A stretch of 64,000 nucleotides of DNA. It comes from Deltaproteobacteria bacterium. GTDB lineage: Bacteria; Desulfobacterota; Desulfobacteria; Desulfobacterales; GCA-2748835. The stretch covers positions 62,001-126,000 of the forward strand of contig PDTL01000018.1 in the NCBI GenBank assembly GCA_002748835.1, given 5' to 3'. Shown here in pieces: positions 37,982-47,682 of this stretch. The position numbers and the translations under genes are program-made. How positions within the stretch are numbered: position 1 is the first letter of the stretch; each line of letters begins with the position of its first letter. A model generated the notes under the pieces. The model had not been told where the DNA came from. It ran no database searches and saw only the letters and a program-made list of their open reading frames with translations.

Positions 37982-40954
37982 ATGCAGCAACAGGATGTAA
38001 AGAAAGGTTTTCAGACACAGGGTTGGCGGAAACGAATGAACCGCATCTGCTTGATCATCGCTGTTTTGTACGCTCTGTATCTCGCAATCGGGTATTGGGG
38101 TGTCTCTTTTTTGGTAGCCCGCCAGCTGCCGCGACAATATGACCGGTTTATGAACGGTACGCTGACCCTCGAAGGGGCGGTCTTTAATCCCCTTGAGCTG
38201 TCACTGACGCTAAAGGGGCTGGCCATTGATGCGCCTGATGAAACAGGGTTGTTTTCACTAGACCGGCTCTATGTGAATCTGCAGGTATCCTCCTTGTTTC
38301 GCATGGCTGTGTGTTTCAGGGAGGTGTTGGTTGACAGACCCGAGCTGTTCGTCGCGCTGTCCAAAGACGGACGCCTGAATCTGTCAGACCTGGTACCGGC
38401 GGCATCGCCGCAATCTGAAACGTCTGAGAAACCGCAGAAAAAAACAGGAGAAAAGCAGCTGTTCCCCCTTTATATCGGGGAGTTCCGGATTGCCGATGCC
38501 CGGATCCGGTTTACGGATTATCAGCGCGATCCGGTCTATTCGGTAGAGGTGGTCCCCCTGACACTGGATGTGCATGCGTTTCACACCCGTTCGGAAACAG
38601 ACAGCCCCTACGCCCTTTCCGCGCGTCTGAAAGAACAGGATCTGCAGGTTGATTTGAAAGGCGGAATATCTGTGTCTCAGCTGGCATCCGCAGGACAGGT
38701 TAGGGTGGAACGCCTTCCCCTTCGAAACGTCTGGACCTATGTGGCGGACCGGGTGGGTTTTGAACTGTTTTCAGGCAAGCTTGAACTGGCGGGTGCGTAT
38801 TCTTTTTCCATGCGGCCAACAGGCCCTGAGATCAACTTGTCCGGCGGCCGGATCAGACTGGATGACCTCAGTATGGGAAAAAAAGGGGAGACAAAAAATC
38901 CGTTGATTCAAATTCCCCGGTTTGAAGTGTCGGGCATTGATGCGAATACAGCCTGTCAAACCGTTGTGGTATCAAGCATTCGCACGGAACATGGCGATAT
39001 CCGGCCCATGCTGGAAGCGGATGGCACACTGAATCTGGCCACCCTGTTTGCTGACCCGGAAAAGACGGCTGATCCAGCAGGAGAACGTGTACCCCCGGCA
39101 TCCGAACAAGCACAAACAGAGACTTCCCCCTGGCATTTCCAGATCAAGACGTTTGATATCACGGACTATGCGGTTCGGTTTACAGATGCAAGTGAGTCAC
39201 CGGCGGCCACGGTTCCATTGACCCAACTGAGGGCATCGATCACAGATATCAGCCTTGAGGACAACGCCCAGATGCCGCTGACGCTCGAGACGCAGATACA
39301 TGAAGCAGGCCATATCGGGGTACAGGGAACGGTTTCGTTTCAACCGGTTTCCGCAGAACTCTCTTTTTCCGTTGATTCGCTTCCGCTTTCCGGTTTTCAG
39401 GCATACCTGGATCGGTACACCCGGATACAGCTGGATTCCGGAGAACTGCATCTCACCGGAAATGCACTGCTGCCTCCGGACGGGAACGGTCTCCAACTGA
39501 CCGGTGATCTTGGTATCCGAACGCTTTCCCTGCTGCGGCAGGGGGATGAAAAGGCGCCGTTTCTCGCATGGGATGCCTTGAATATGAACGCCTTGTCCTT
39601 GAACATGGATGAACGTCGGTTTCACGTACAGGAGATTCGTCTGAAAGAACCGTTGGTTCATCTGAAGCGCCTGGCAGACGGCGGAATTAATCTTGCCATG
39701 CTCGCCCGGGAGACCGACGAAGCTCAAGCGGACGCATCCGCTGCTGAAGAAGCGTCGGAATCCCCTGATACCGGTAAATCCTTTCAGGTGGGCATTGACG
39801 GGGTACACCTTGACAATGCCGCGTTCCGGTTCTGGGATGCCGCCATTCAGCCGTCGGTCAACTGGGGTATGCACAATCTGACCGGTGACATTCGGGGATT
39901 GTCTTCTGAAGCCTGGACCCGTGCGGATGTGAATATCTCCGGAATTGCCGGCGAATATGCCCCTGTGGCCATCTCAGGAACCCTCAACCCCTTGAGCGAG
40001 GATGTGTTTACGGACATCCGGATGACCCTGGAAGGGATGGAATTGCAGTTGTTTTCACCGTATATGGAGCGGTACGTGGGACGGGTGCTGGAAAAAGGAA
40101 AAATCGTGTTCCGGATCCGTTACCAGGTATCTGAACAGGTGCTCGAAGCGGAAAACCGGGTGATTCTCGATCAGTTCTCCCTGGGAAAAACCGTGAACAG
40201 TCCGGTTGCAACCAAACTGCCGGTCAAACTGGCCGTGGGCCTTTTGAAGGACAAAAACGGCGTGATCGATGTGGATATACCGGTGCGGGGAAATTTGAAA
40301 GACCCGTCATTCAGGTACGGAAAAGCCGTGTTCAATGCCCTGTTTGAACTGATTGAAAAAGCAGCCCTGTATCCGTTTAAAACCCTGGGTTCTCTGGTAG
40401 GACTGGGCGGGGATGCGCTCAGCAATGTGGGGTTTCGACCCGGTGATACCGCGTTTGTGCCCCAGGAGATCGATGAGTTGGCCAAGCTCTCTGAAGCCCT
40501 GAATAACCGCCCGAATCTCCGGCTTGAAATTACCGGTACCGCGCATAGGTCTGCAGATGCGTCTGCCTTGGCGGAAAGGGCGCTCAACGAAAAGCTGGCA
40601 GCGGTTTCATCACCAGACGTGGATCCGGATCAGGCCCTGTCGACCGTGTATGCGGATGTGTTCGGAACACCGCCGGATCCTCAGCTACTGACAGCGGCAG
40701 GAACAGACATACCCGCAGAACCTGAAGCCCTGAAACAGGCGCTGAGCGCGGCTGCCCGTGAAAAGCTGCGTGCGTATCTGGCGCCAGCAGAATTGGATTT
40801 GCGGTTTCTCGCAAAAGCACGGGCAGATGCGATCAAGGCTCACCTGGTTCAGGTGGACGGCATGGATGAATCCCGGATTTTTCTCATGGAAGTTGCCCTG
40901 GATGCAGATGGTGGGGATCCGGTGCCGAGCCGGCTGTCTTTGACCGCGAAATGA
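37982..40954 (+). CDS. DUF748 (AsmA-like) envelope protein
   Basis: A 990-residue protein with one N-terminal membrane helix (about 22-42, [20 protein letters not shown]) and a long periplasmic beta-rich body. Repeated [30 protein letters not shown] and [22 protein letters not shown] blocks are typical of the AsmA/TamB-like DUF748 family, thought to help lipid or envelope transport between the membranes. The C-terminal part ([24 protein letters not shown], then DIDVPVRG-like and OmpA-like helices) fits the family. The frame opens at TTG 37934, but ATG 37982 with AGGA nine bases upstream gives the better N-terminus. nth follows after a few bases. Confidence 0.85.
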   Translation: MQQQDVKKGFQTQGWRKRMNRICLIIAVLYALYLAIGYWGVSFLVARQLPRQYDRFMNGTLTLEGAVFNPLELSLTLKGLAIDAPDETGLFSLDRLYVNLQVSSLFRMAVCFREVLVDRPELFVALSKDGRLNLSDLVPAASPQSETSEKPQKKTGEKQLFPLYIGEFRIADARIRFTDYQRDPVYSVEVVPLTLDVHAFHTRSETDSPYALSARLKEQDLQVDLKGGISVSQLASAGQVRVERLPLRNVWTYVADRVGFELFSGKLELAGAYSFSMRPTGPEINLSGGRIRLDDLSMGKKGETKNPLIQIPRFEVSGIDANTACQTVVVSSIRTEHGDIRPMLEADGTLNLATLFADPEKTADPAGERVPPASEQAQTETSPWHFQIKTFDITDYAVRFTDASESPAATVPLTQLRASITDISLEDNAQMPLTLETQIHEAGHIGVQGTVSFQPVSAELSFSVDSLPLSGFQAYLDRYTRIQLDSGELHLTGNALLPPDGNGLQLTGDLGIRTLSLLRQGDEKAPFLAWDALNMNALSLNMDERRFHVQEIRLKEPLVHLKRLADGGINLAMLARETDEAQADASAAEEASESPDTGKSFQVGIDGVHLDNAAFRFWDAAIQPSVNWGMHNLTGDIRGLSSEAWTRADVNISGIAGEYAPVAISGTLNPLSEDVFTDIRMTLEGMELQLFSPYMERYVGRVLEKGKIVFRIRYQVSEQVLEAENRVILDQFSLGKTVNSPVATKLPVKLAVGLLKDKNGVIDVDIPVRGNLKDPSFRYGKAVFNALFELIEKAALYPFKTLGSLVGLGGDALSNVGFRPGDTAFVPQEIDELAKLSEALNNRPNLRLEITGTAHRSADASALAERALNEKLAAVSSPDVDPDQALSTVYADVFGTPPDPQLLTAAGTDIPAEPEALKQALSAAAREKLRAYLAPAELDLRFLAKARADAIKAHLVQVDGMDESRIFLMEVALDADGGDPVPSRLSLTAK

Positions 40955-40967
40955 TGTGTTCGAAACC

Positions 40968-41633
40968 ATGCCCGAAAAACAGCGATTTTCCATCCACCTG
41001 TTCATGGAACGCCTCACAGCAGCGTATGCGGGGTGGGATGCGCCGGTGATCACCCTGATCGCCATGTCCGGCGGCAGTCCGTTTGAGGTGCTGATCTCCA
41101 CCCTGCTTTCCCTGAGAACCAAGGACGAGGTCACAGCCGTGGCCTCACAGCGGCTGTTTGATCTGGCCCGGACGCCGGAAGCGATGCTTGAACTGGGCGA
41201 AGAAGCGATCCGGAACGCCATTTATCCGGTGGGCTTCTATCCGACCAAAGCAAAACGGATCATCGCGGTCTGCCGGATTTTGATTGATACCTATGACGGC
41301 GCGGTTCCCAATACCCTCGAAGCCTTACTGGAACTGCCGGGCGTGGGCCGGAAGACCGCCAATCTGGTGCTGGTGGAAGGATATCAGATTCCGGCCATCT
41401 GCGTGGACACCCATGTGCACCGGATCAGCAACCGGATCGGGTATGTAAAGACGACCACGCCGGAGAAAACCGAAATGGCGCTCCGGAAAAAGCTGCCCAA
41501 GGCGTACTGGGTAACCTACAATGAAACCCTCGTCGCTTTTGGCCAGGTGATCTGCCGACCGATTTCCCCGCATTGCAGCCGGTGCCCGGTATCGGAACTG
41601 TGTCCGCAAAAGGGGGTGACGAAAACCAGATAG
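40968..41633 (+). CDS. nth: Endonuclease III
   Basis: A 221-residue base-excision-repair glycosylase/AP lyase. Seen: helix-hairpin-helix [13 protein letters not shown] with the catalytic Lys, the catalytic Asp in [13 protein letters not shown], and the [4Fe-4S] loop Cys-x6-Cys-x2-Cys-x5-Cys ([17 protein letters not shown]). The start is uncertain: GTG 40956 is two bases after the DUF748 stop, and ATG 40968 gives MPEKQRF; neither has a strong ribosome site, so translation may depend on coupling. Confidence 0.93.
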   Translation: MPEKQRFSIHLFMERLTAAYAGWDAPVITLIAMSGGSPFEVLISTLLSLRTKDEVTAVASQRLFDLARTPEAMLELGEEAIRNAIYPVGFYPTKAKRIIAVCRILIDTYDGAVPNTLEALLELPGVGRKTANLVLVEGYQIPAICVDTHVHRISNRIGYVKTTTPEKTEMALRKKLPKAYWVTYNETLVAFGQVICRPISPHCSRCPVSELCPQKGVTKTR

Positions 41634-41778
41634 GGGCTGCGCCCTTTCAAGCGACGTGTTCTGCTTTATCACCTGGAATTGCAGCGACGGATCCCCTTAT
41701 TCTTTCTTTACTGATGAAATATTCGGGCTAAATACATTTGTAGGTGCATAATCGGCTTTAATAGGCGGGTCTCATTTG

Positions 41779-44700
41779 CTACCTCTCGGTCAGCGCATAA
41801 TACGTAACCGGAATCACCAGCAGTGTAAACAGCGTCGATGCCAGAAGCCCGAAAATCAGCGCCCAGGCCAAACCGGAGAAGACTGGATCAAAGGTGATGG
41901 GAAACGCCCCGATGGCCGTGGTGGCCGCCGTGAGCAGAATGGGCCGCATGCGGATGACCCCGCTTTGAAGGATGGCTTCCTTGAGCTGTATTCCCTGTTT
42001 GAGGGCATCCTGAATAAACTCAATGAGTACCAGGGAATTCCGGATCACAATGCCGCCTAAGGCGATCATCCCAATCATACTGGTGGCAGTGAAAAAGACC
42101 GGATTTTCATACCCGCCTACGGGTACGGAAAAGAGGTTCAGGATAAAAAATCCGGGCATGATGCCTAAAATGGTCAGGGGAATGGCCATCATGATGAGGA
42201 GGGGCATGGAGTAGGACCCGGTATTGATCACCAACAGCAGATAGATCCCTAACAGGGCCGCGGCAAAGGCGATGCCCATGTCACGGAAAACCCGGATGGT
42301 GATTTTCCACTCCCCTTCTCCGCTCCACTTGACAGAAATCCCGTCAGGCAGGGGCTTTTTTTTCAGTTTACCCATCATGTCGATGATGGCTTCTGCTGGT
42401 GCGCGGCCGGCCATCTCTCCCAGCACGTAAACCACCCGCTCGAGATTTTTATGGAAAATAGGCTGTTGATGCGGCTTTTTGCGGATCTCCACCAGCTCTC
42501 CCAGGGGGATTCGGTGGCCGTCGGATGATTTGACGGGAATCTGGGCCAGGCGTGTGGCACCGGAGCGTTCCTCTCTGGGCAGGATGAGGCGGATGGAAAG
42601 CGGGTAGCGTTCACCGGGCAGGTGGGCTGTGGCCACTACAGATCCGGACAGGGCGGTTTTCAGGGCAGAGAGAACCGTCCGGGTGTCGATGCCGTGGAGG
42701 GCCGCCTTTTCCTTGTCCAGACGAAGTTCGATCTGGTCTCTCGGGGTTTCGGTCATGTCTGTGATGTCTGTGACAAACGGTTCGTCAGCCATCAGTGCTC
42801 TGATCTGTCTGGCACCGGCAATCAAGGCGTCATAGGGGGTGCCAGGTGCGCCGTAGATCTCCGCCACAAGCGTCGACAGAACCGGCGGTCCAGGCGGAAC
42901 TTCCACAATTTGAATTTCGGCGCCGGTCTTTTTGGCAATGGCCTCGAGATCGTTTCTCAGCCGCAGGACAATGGCGTGACTCTGCTGCTTGCGGCGGTCT
43001 TTTCCGGCAAAATTGATGCGGATATCCGCCACATGGCTCCCTTCCCGAAGGTAGTAATGGCGCACCATACCGTTGAAATCCATGGGAGAAGCCATGCCCA
43101 CATAGGCAACCGTGTGGGTGACCTCGGGAACGGTTTTGAGATAGGCTTCAAACTGCCGTGATACACGGTCCGTGGTTTCCAGGGTGGTCCCTTCGGGCAT
43201 GTCAATGACGATCTGGAATTCGTTTTTGTTGTCAAAGGGAAGGAGTTTCAGGGGGACCAGCCGAAACAGGGCCAGGCTGACAGAACCGGCCATGAGAACC
43301 AGTACAGCGACCAGCAAGAGCCAGCGCCAGCTCCGGTAGGTGAGAAACGGTGTGAGGATTGACCGATACACGCGGGCAGTCCATCCGCCGTCGGGACCCG
43401 CTGCAGCCTTCCCCTGTTCCGTGTCGGCAGACCGGGGTTTCATGTTTTTCAGCAGCAGGTGAGAGAGCCAGGGAACCACGGTCAGGGCACAGAGGGTGGA
43501 GAAGGTAACGGTCAGGGGTACATTGGCAGCCATGGGGGCCATGTAGGGGCCCATCATCCCGGTGATGAAAAAAAGCGGCACAAAACAGATGATGATGGCG
43601 ATGGTCGACAGGATGACCGGCGGCAGGACTTCGCCCACAGCAAAGAGGGTGGCCTCCCGGGGAAGGAACCGGCCGCTGAAAATATGGCGCTGGATATTGT
43701 CCACGTTGGTAATGGGGTCGTCCACCACCAGGCCTAATGAGAGAATTAGGGCAAAAAGGGTGACCCGGTTGATGGTATAACCGAACATGTAGTTGACAAA
43801 CAGGGCCAGGGAAAAGGAGAGGGGCACGGCCAGGGCCACCACAGTGGCTTCCCGCCATCCCAGCACAATGGCCAGGAGGATGACCACACTGGTGACGGCA
43901 AAGAGCAGGGATGAAAGCAGCCCGTTCACCTTTTCACGGGCTGTCTGACCGTAGTTCCGGATGACCTGCACATACACATCATCGGGAATCACATTCCCTT
44001 TCATTTCCGTGACCGCATTGAGGATATCCTCGGACACCGATACCGCATTGGTCCCTTTTTTCTTGGCCAGCGCGAGGGTGACTGCGGGAAGATCCGCCGG
44101 TATACCTTCTTGAGGGTGTTCTTTCATATATCGGTGGGAGAAACCGATACGGGAATAGCTGACCGCTTCTTCGGGTCCGTCGGTGATGTCGGCAATATCC
44201 CGCAGATAGACCGGCCGGTCTCCGGACACGCCGATGAGAAGCGCCCCCACATCCCGGGAACTGGTGAGAAACGCATGACTGGTGACCGTATAGGATCGGT
44301 TGGCCTGATCAAAACTGCCGGCCGTGACCGCGGCATCTGCTCCTGAGAGGGCCGTTTCCACGTCCTGAAGGCTGATGTCCAGGCCGGCCATTCGCTGAGG
44401 CATGAGGGATACCCGGATTTCCCGGCTGCGTCCGCCGCGGATACAGGTGCGGGAAATATTCTTGAGCCGGGAAAGGCGGCTCAGCACCTCTTCCCCGATG
44501 CGCCGGAGGTCGGCATCGGAATAGCGGGGAGAATAGAAGGCCAGGCTGACAATGGGAACATCATCGATTTCAACTGGTTTCACCACCCATCCGGTGACAA
44601 TGGCAGGCACCCGGTCCCGGTTCATCTGGATTTTGTTGTGGAGCTTGAGCAGGGAGTTTTCCCGGTCTTCTCCCACAAAGAACCGCACCGTGACCACGGC

Positions 44701-45006
44701 CATATCCGGGTAGGCTGTGGAATAGACATACTCCACCCCATCAACTTCCCAGAGCATCCGCTCCAGTGCCGTTGCCACCAGATTTTCAATCTCTTCCGGG
44801 TTGGCCCCGGGCGCGGAGATGAAAACATCGGCCATGGGCACCACAATCTGGGGCTCTTCTTCCCGGGGGGTCGCCAGAATCGCGGCCATGCCAAGGCTTA
44901 CGGAAACAAGGATGAGGATGACAGAGAGGCGGGTCTCCAGAAAGGGCGCCACGATGCGGGCAATGAAGCCCCCGGTGTTCGGTTGCGGTGCGGTTTGTTC
45001 AGACAT
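41779..45006 (-). CDS. RND-family efflux permease (AcrB/MexB superfamily)
   Basis: A 1075-residue inner-membrane proton-driven exporter with the usual twelve-helix layout and two large periplasmic loops. Seen: a first helix (LSVILILVSVSLGMAAIL), the TM4 segment SLGLVVDDPITNVDNIQRH with the paired acidic residues of the proton relay, and matching halves. The N-terminal TPREEEPQIVVPMADVFISAPGA resembles the subgroup annotated as AcrB/AcrD/AcrF. Substrates are unknown. It follows its adaptor gene after 161 bases, a gap that contains copy A of the 86-base repeat. No outer-membrane TolC-type gene is present. Confidence 0.93.
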   Translation of the reverse strand: MSEQTAPQPNTGGFIARIVAPFLETRLSVILILVSVSLGMAAILATPREEEPQIVVPMADVFISAPGANPEEIENLVATALERMLWEVDGVEYVYSTAYPDMAVVTVRFFVGEDRENSLLKLHNKIQMNRDRVPAIVTGWVVKPVEIDDVPIVSLAFYSPRYSDADLRRIGEEVLSRLSRLKNISRTCIRGGRSREIRVSLMPQRMAGLDISLQDVETALSGADAAVTAGSFDQANRSYTVTSHAFLTSSRDVGALLIGVSGDRPVYLRDIADITDGPEEAVSYSRIGFSHRYMKEHPQEGIPADLPAVTLALAKKKGTNAVSVSEDILNAVTEMKGNVIPDDVYVQVIRNYGQTAREKVNGLLSSLLFAVTSVVILLAIVLGWREATVVALAVPLSFSLALFVNYMFGYTINRVTLFALILSLGLVVDDPITNVDNIQRHIFSGRFLPREATLFAVGEVLPPVILSTIAIIICFVPLFFITGMMGPYMAPMAANVPLTVTFSTLCALTVVPWLSHLLLKNMKPRSADTEQGKAAAGPDGGWTARVYRSILTPFLTYRSWRWLLLVAVLVLMAGSVSLALFRLVPLKLLPFDNKNEFQIVIDMPEGTTLETTDRVSRQFEAYLKTVPEVTHTVAYVGMASPMDFNGMVRHYYLREGSHVADIRINFAGKDRRKQQSHAIVLRLRNDLEAIAKKTGAEIQIVEVPPGPPVLSTLVAEIYGAPGTPYDALIAGARQIRALMADEPFVTDITDMTETPRDQIELRLDKEKAALHGIDTRTVLSALKTALSGSVVATAHLPGERYPLSIRLILPREERSGATRLAQIPVKSSDGHRIPLGELVEIRKKPHQQPIFHKNLERVVYVLGEMAGRAPAEAIIDMMGKLKKKPLPDGISVKWSGEGEWKITIRVFRDMGIAFAAALLGIYLLLVINTGSYSMPLLIMMAIPLTILGIMPGFFILNLFSVPVGGYENPVFFTATSMIGMIALGGIVIRNSLVLIEFIQDALKQGIQLKEAILQSGVIRMRPILLTAATTAIGAFPITFDPVFSGLAWALIFGLLASTLFTLLVIPVTYYALTER

Positions 45007-45050
45007 GGCGGTCTCTTCTCATGCAGTCAAAGGGTTGCGCTAACTAACAG

Positions 45051-45136
45051 CCATGGGCCGACCGGGTTTTTCACCGAGGTGTGCCCACAAAAAATCATGA
45101 AAGAAACGAATCGGTTAATGGTGTTTTTTTCATATA
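45051..45136. repeat. Dispersed 86-base element, copy A
   Basis: Starts CCATGGGCCGACC on the plus strand and contains TTTTTCACCG, AAATCATG and AAAGAAACGAATC. It matches the inverted copy at 53776-53862 at about 75 positions by hand alignment, with two small gaps. AAAGAAAC (near 45100) can pair with GTTTTTTT (near 45123). It lies 44 bases before the permease start codon, reading away from the gene. Confidence 0.85.
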
Positions 45137-45167
45137 CCTGTGATGAAACCGGGCTGGAGATACCCTG

Positions 45168-46292
45168 TCAGGGCAGCACCGCCAGTGTTTCGGTACCGCT
45201 GAGTCCTGAAAGAACTTCGGTCCAGCCGTCATAGCGGCGTCCGGTTTTGATGTACCGGGTCTGAAGCTGTTCACCGTCTGCGAGGGTGACCAGTTCCAGC
45301 TGGCCCACATTCCGGACCGCCCGGACGGGAATCTGGACCATGGGCCGGGATGCCACAGGAATTTTCAGTTTGCCGAACATGCCCGGGTACAACCCTGTCA
45401 GATGAGGCAAGGAGGCTTTGACCATAAAGGTTCGGGTCAGGGGATCGGCATAGGGCAAAATTTCGTCCACTGTGGCGGTTATTGTCCGATCAATGCTGTC
45501 GATGACGGCTTCCAGGGATGCGCCGGGCGTGACTTTTTGAATGAGGCCTTCGGGCACATGGGCTTCCAGGCGCAGAAATCCGCTGGTCTGGATCATGAGC
45601 AGGGGCTTTCCGGGGATGGCGAGATCACCGGGATCTGCCAGTCGTTCTAAAATCACGCCGCTTTCCGGTGCCTGGATACGTGTAAAACCGATGGCGATTT
45701 CAGCTTCACGGATCACTTCTTCTGCTTGCCGGATACCGGCGGTAGCACTTGAAATCCCGCTTTTTGCCTGGTTCAGTCGGGCTTTGGCCTGGAGAAAGAT
45801 CGATTTATCCTGTTCGAGTTTTTGCAACGGAATCGCCTGGGCCGCATGCAGGTTTTTTGATCGCTCATAATCTCCCTTTGCCTGGGTGAACCCGGCCTGG
45901 GCTGCAGCCTGAGCCTGTTCTGCCTGGCGAAGCTGTTCCTGTGCGGCAGTGAGGGCCTGGCGCGCCTGGTCGGCCCGTGCCTGGAGCTGGCGGTCATCCA
46001 GGCGGATGAGCACGGCTCCTTTTTCAACCGGGTCTCCGGCAGATACGGCAATATCCCTTATCTGGGCCGTGACCTGGGCTTCGATTCGGGTTTCCGTGAG
46101 GGGCCGGACCGTACCGATGGCTTCGTAGGCTTCGGTAACGGTTTCCATGCGTGCCTGGACCGTTTCCGTAACCGCTGTATCACCGGCGGTTACGGACGGT
46201 GGCGACTCGGTGCCAGGATCGATGACGTCACCGGAGCATCCCGTTATTCCGATGAGGATGAAAAGCAGTCCCAGAAAGTAAAAAGTTTTCAT
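45168..46292 (-). CDS. RND periplasmic adaptor (membrane-fusion) lipoprotein
   Basis: A 374-residue HlyD/AcrA-type adaptor. Seen: a lipoprotein signal ending IGITGC (Cys19), an N-terminal beta/lipoyl half (VRPLTETRIEAQVTAQIRDIAVSAGDPVEKGAVLIRLD), an Ala/Gln-rich coiled-coil hairpin (about 100-190), the second lipoyl half (RIQAPESGVILERLADPGDLAIPGKPLLMI), and a beta-barrel/membrane-proximal end. It bridges the permease to an outer-membrane channel. It begins 20 bases after the HEAT-like gene, tying the efflux pair to the oxygen-defence run. Confidence 0.92.
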   Translation of the reverse strand: MKTFYFLGLLFILIGITGCSGDVIDPGTESPPSVTAGDTAVTETVQARMETVTEAYEAIGTVRPLTETRIEAQVTAQIRDIAVSAGDPVEKGAVLIRLDDRQLQARADQARQALTAAQEQLRQAEQAQAAAQAGFTQAKGDYERSKNLHAAQAIPLQKLEQDKSIFLQAKARLNQAKSGISSATAGIRQAEEVIREAEIAIGFTRIQAPESGVILERLADPGDLAIPGKPLLMIQTSGFLRLEAHVPEGLIQKVTPGASLEAVIDSIDRTITATVDEILPYADPLTRTFMVKASLPHLTGLYPGMFGKLKIPVASRPMVQIPVRAVRNVGQLELVTLADGEQLQTRYIKTGRRYDGWTEVLSGLSGTETLAVLP

Positions 46293-46312
46293 GAGGTAAG
46301 ATGCTCCTTTGT

Positions 46313-47029
46313 TCAGGTCGCGGCGAGAATTGGCTCTGCAGCAGGCAGCGCGTTCAGGGCCTCCTCGGCCAATTCCTTAATTGTAAATGTTTCAAAGTTG
46401 AATCCTGTATACAGGGTTACCTGAACGGAATCGTCCAGTTGGTCGTTGATGAGGGGTAAAAGAGAGGGGTCTTTCATCTCCCGGGCAATCCATAGCGACA
46501 GGCCCCGCTTTACCGGGTCTTCAGATGCCAGAAACGGATGAAGCAGATGGGTCTGGCCGGCTATTAGTTCGGGACGGACGGAAATCAGGCGACGCACACC
46601 CCAGAGCACGCCCCGTTGGAGTCTGGGGTGTTCGAGAAAATTGCCGTCCGGATCAATATAGGAGACAAGGATCCGGCCATATTCGTTTGCCAGCCGCGTA
46701 TGGCGGGCAGTGGCCTCACCCATGGATTCCGGGCATCCCCAGCCGATGCCGCCGGATTCATCGTTCAGGTTCCACATGAACCGGCGCATGATCACCCGGG
46801 CTGATTCCATGTTTGTATCCGCAAGATCTGATGTAACAGCACCAAGGGCTGTGGCCGCACGCCAACGGATGATTTCAGAAGGATCGGTGAGCAGACCGAA
46901 TAGCGGACAGATTACCTGTTTGGCAGCAAACTGTGAGATCTCTTTCAGGATCAATTCCAGATCATCCCAACCCAGCACCTGTTGAATCCTTTGCTTAACG
47001 TTTCGAAACCCTTTGGGAAGCAGCTGCAT
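46313..47029 (-). CDS. HEAT-repeat-like protein (DVU0298 family-like)
   Basis: A 238-residue soluble, largely helical protein. Paired-helix segments such as PLFGLLTDPSEIIRWRAATALGAV, LQRGVLWGVRRLISVRPELI and SEDPVKRGLSLWIAREMKDPSLLPLINDQLDD resemble HEAT repeats. It matches, from memory, a small family known mainly from sulfate-reducing bacteria; no enzymatic motif is seen. ATG 47029 has AAAGGAGG five bases upstream; the frame stays open to 47101 without a site. It lies between the DsrE-like gene and the efflux adaptor; a scaffold or protein-binding role is a guess. Confidence 0.7.
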   Translation of the reverse strand: MQLLPKGFRNVKQRIQQVLGWDDLELILKEISQFAAKQVICPLFGLLTDPSEIIRWRAATALGAVTSDLADTNMESARVIMRRFMWNLNDESGGIGWGCPESMGEATARHTRLANEYGRILVSYIDPDGNFLEHPRLQRGVLWGVRRLISVRPELIAGQTHLLHPFLASEDPVKRGLSLWIAREMKDPSLLPLINDQLDDSVQVTLYTGFNFETFTIKELAEEALNALPAAEPILAAT

Positions 47030-47101
47030 ACAAACCTCCTTTTTTTCCATGCGGGCGTTTCCGTGTATCCAGGGCGGATGGTTTGCGTAGCCGGCGTTCA
47101 A

Positions 47102-47455
47102 TCAGAAGGTGATGATCGTATACCCTTCCTCACGGAACGCGGCCATGCCCGGATGCCCGCTCATGTCCGCCATCAGGGGAAGACCGGCGGTTTCGGCAGC
47201 CGTAAGTGCCTCCATTTTATTCGCGCATGCCTTACAGACTCCGCGGATGATACCGGCGGCCTTGGTCTTTTCCCAGAGTTTAGGGATGGGAATCGGCATC
47301 TCACCGGCTTCCAGTTTTGGAATCAGCGCTGTGGCAGCGCCTTCAATGATAACGGCGACATCTTCACCGCGTGCGTTCAGGTCAAGTCCGTTCAAAAGGA
47401 CATGAACAAAACACATGGGATCGCCGTTGAAGACAAACAGAGCTGATTTTTTCAC
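47102..47455 (-). CDS. DsrE-family protein
   Basis: A 117-residue protein of the DsrE/DsrF-like fold: LFVFNGDPMCFVHVLLNGLDLNARGEDVAVIIEGAAT, and a cysteine pair in RGVCKACANKMEAL where sulfur-relay members carry the active cysteine. Members bind or pass sulfane sulfur. Two GTG codons compete for the start: 47464 directly abuts AAGGA, while 47455 lies eight bases after AAGGAG and is preferred. It sits between the small ferredoxin and the HEAT-like gene. Confidence 0.8.
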   Translation of the reverse strand: MKKSALFVFNGDPMCFVHVLLNGLDLNARGEDVAVIIEGAATALIPKLEAGEMPIPIPKLWEKTKAAGIIRGVCKACANKMEALTAAETAGLPLMADMSGHPGMAAFREEGYTIITF

Positions 47456-47467
47456 GATATGCACTCC

Positions 47468-47677
47468 TTAATTTTGTGAAAGCCAGCGGATACAGTCCAT
47501 GGGACAGTATTTGATGACATCATCCACCGCTTCCCGGGGGTAGTCTGATCGCTCGCAGACCATGGGAAGATCCCCTGCAATCAGGATAAAAACCTCGGGC
47601 AGCATCTCATGGCAGAGGCCGCAGCGGATGCAGACATCAAGGTCAATGTCGGGCACGGGAAGCGGTGATGGATTCAT
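47468..47677 (-). CDS. Small [4Fe-4S] ferredoxin
   Basis: A 69-residue single-cluster ferredoxin with ligands in Cys-x2-Cys-x2-Cys (CIRCGLC, about 16-22) and Cys-Pro near 59 (YCPMDCI). The acidic character and length fit a one-cluster electron carrier. It lies five bases after fprA, which suggests it donates electrons to the flavodiiron protein, alongside the rubredoxin encoded upstream (inference). Confidence 0.88.
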   Translation of the reverse strand: MNPSPLPVPDIDLDVCIRCGLCHEMLPEVFILIAGDLPMVCERSDYPREAVDDVIKYCPMDCIRWLSQN

Positions 47678-47682
47678 GGTAT

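Noticed and set aside
41634..41778. Short GC-rich foldback after nth
   Set aside because: The stem is only three base pairs and has no T-run, so no terminator can be called there for nth or for the efflux operon.
45330..45350. Possible further copy of the 86-base element at an ACCATGGGCCGGGATG stretch
   Set aside because: Only about ten bases match, inside the adaptor coding sequence, and none of the rest of the element is present.
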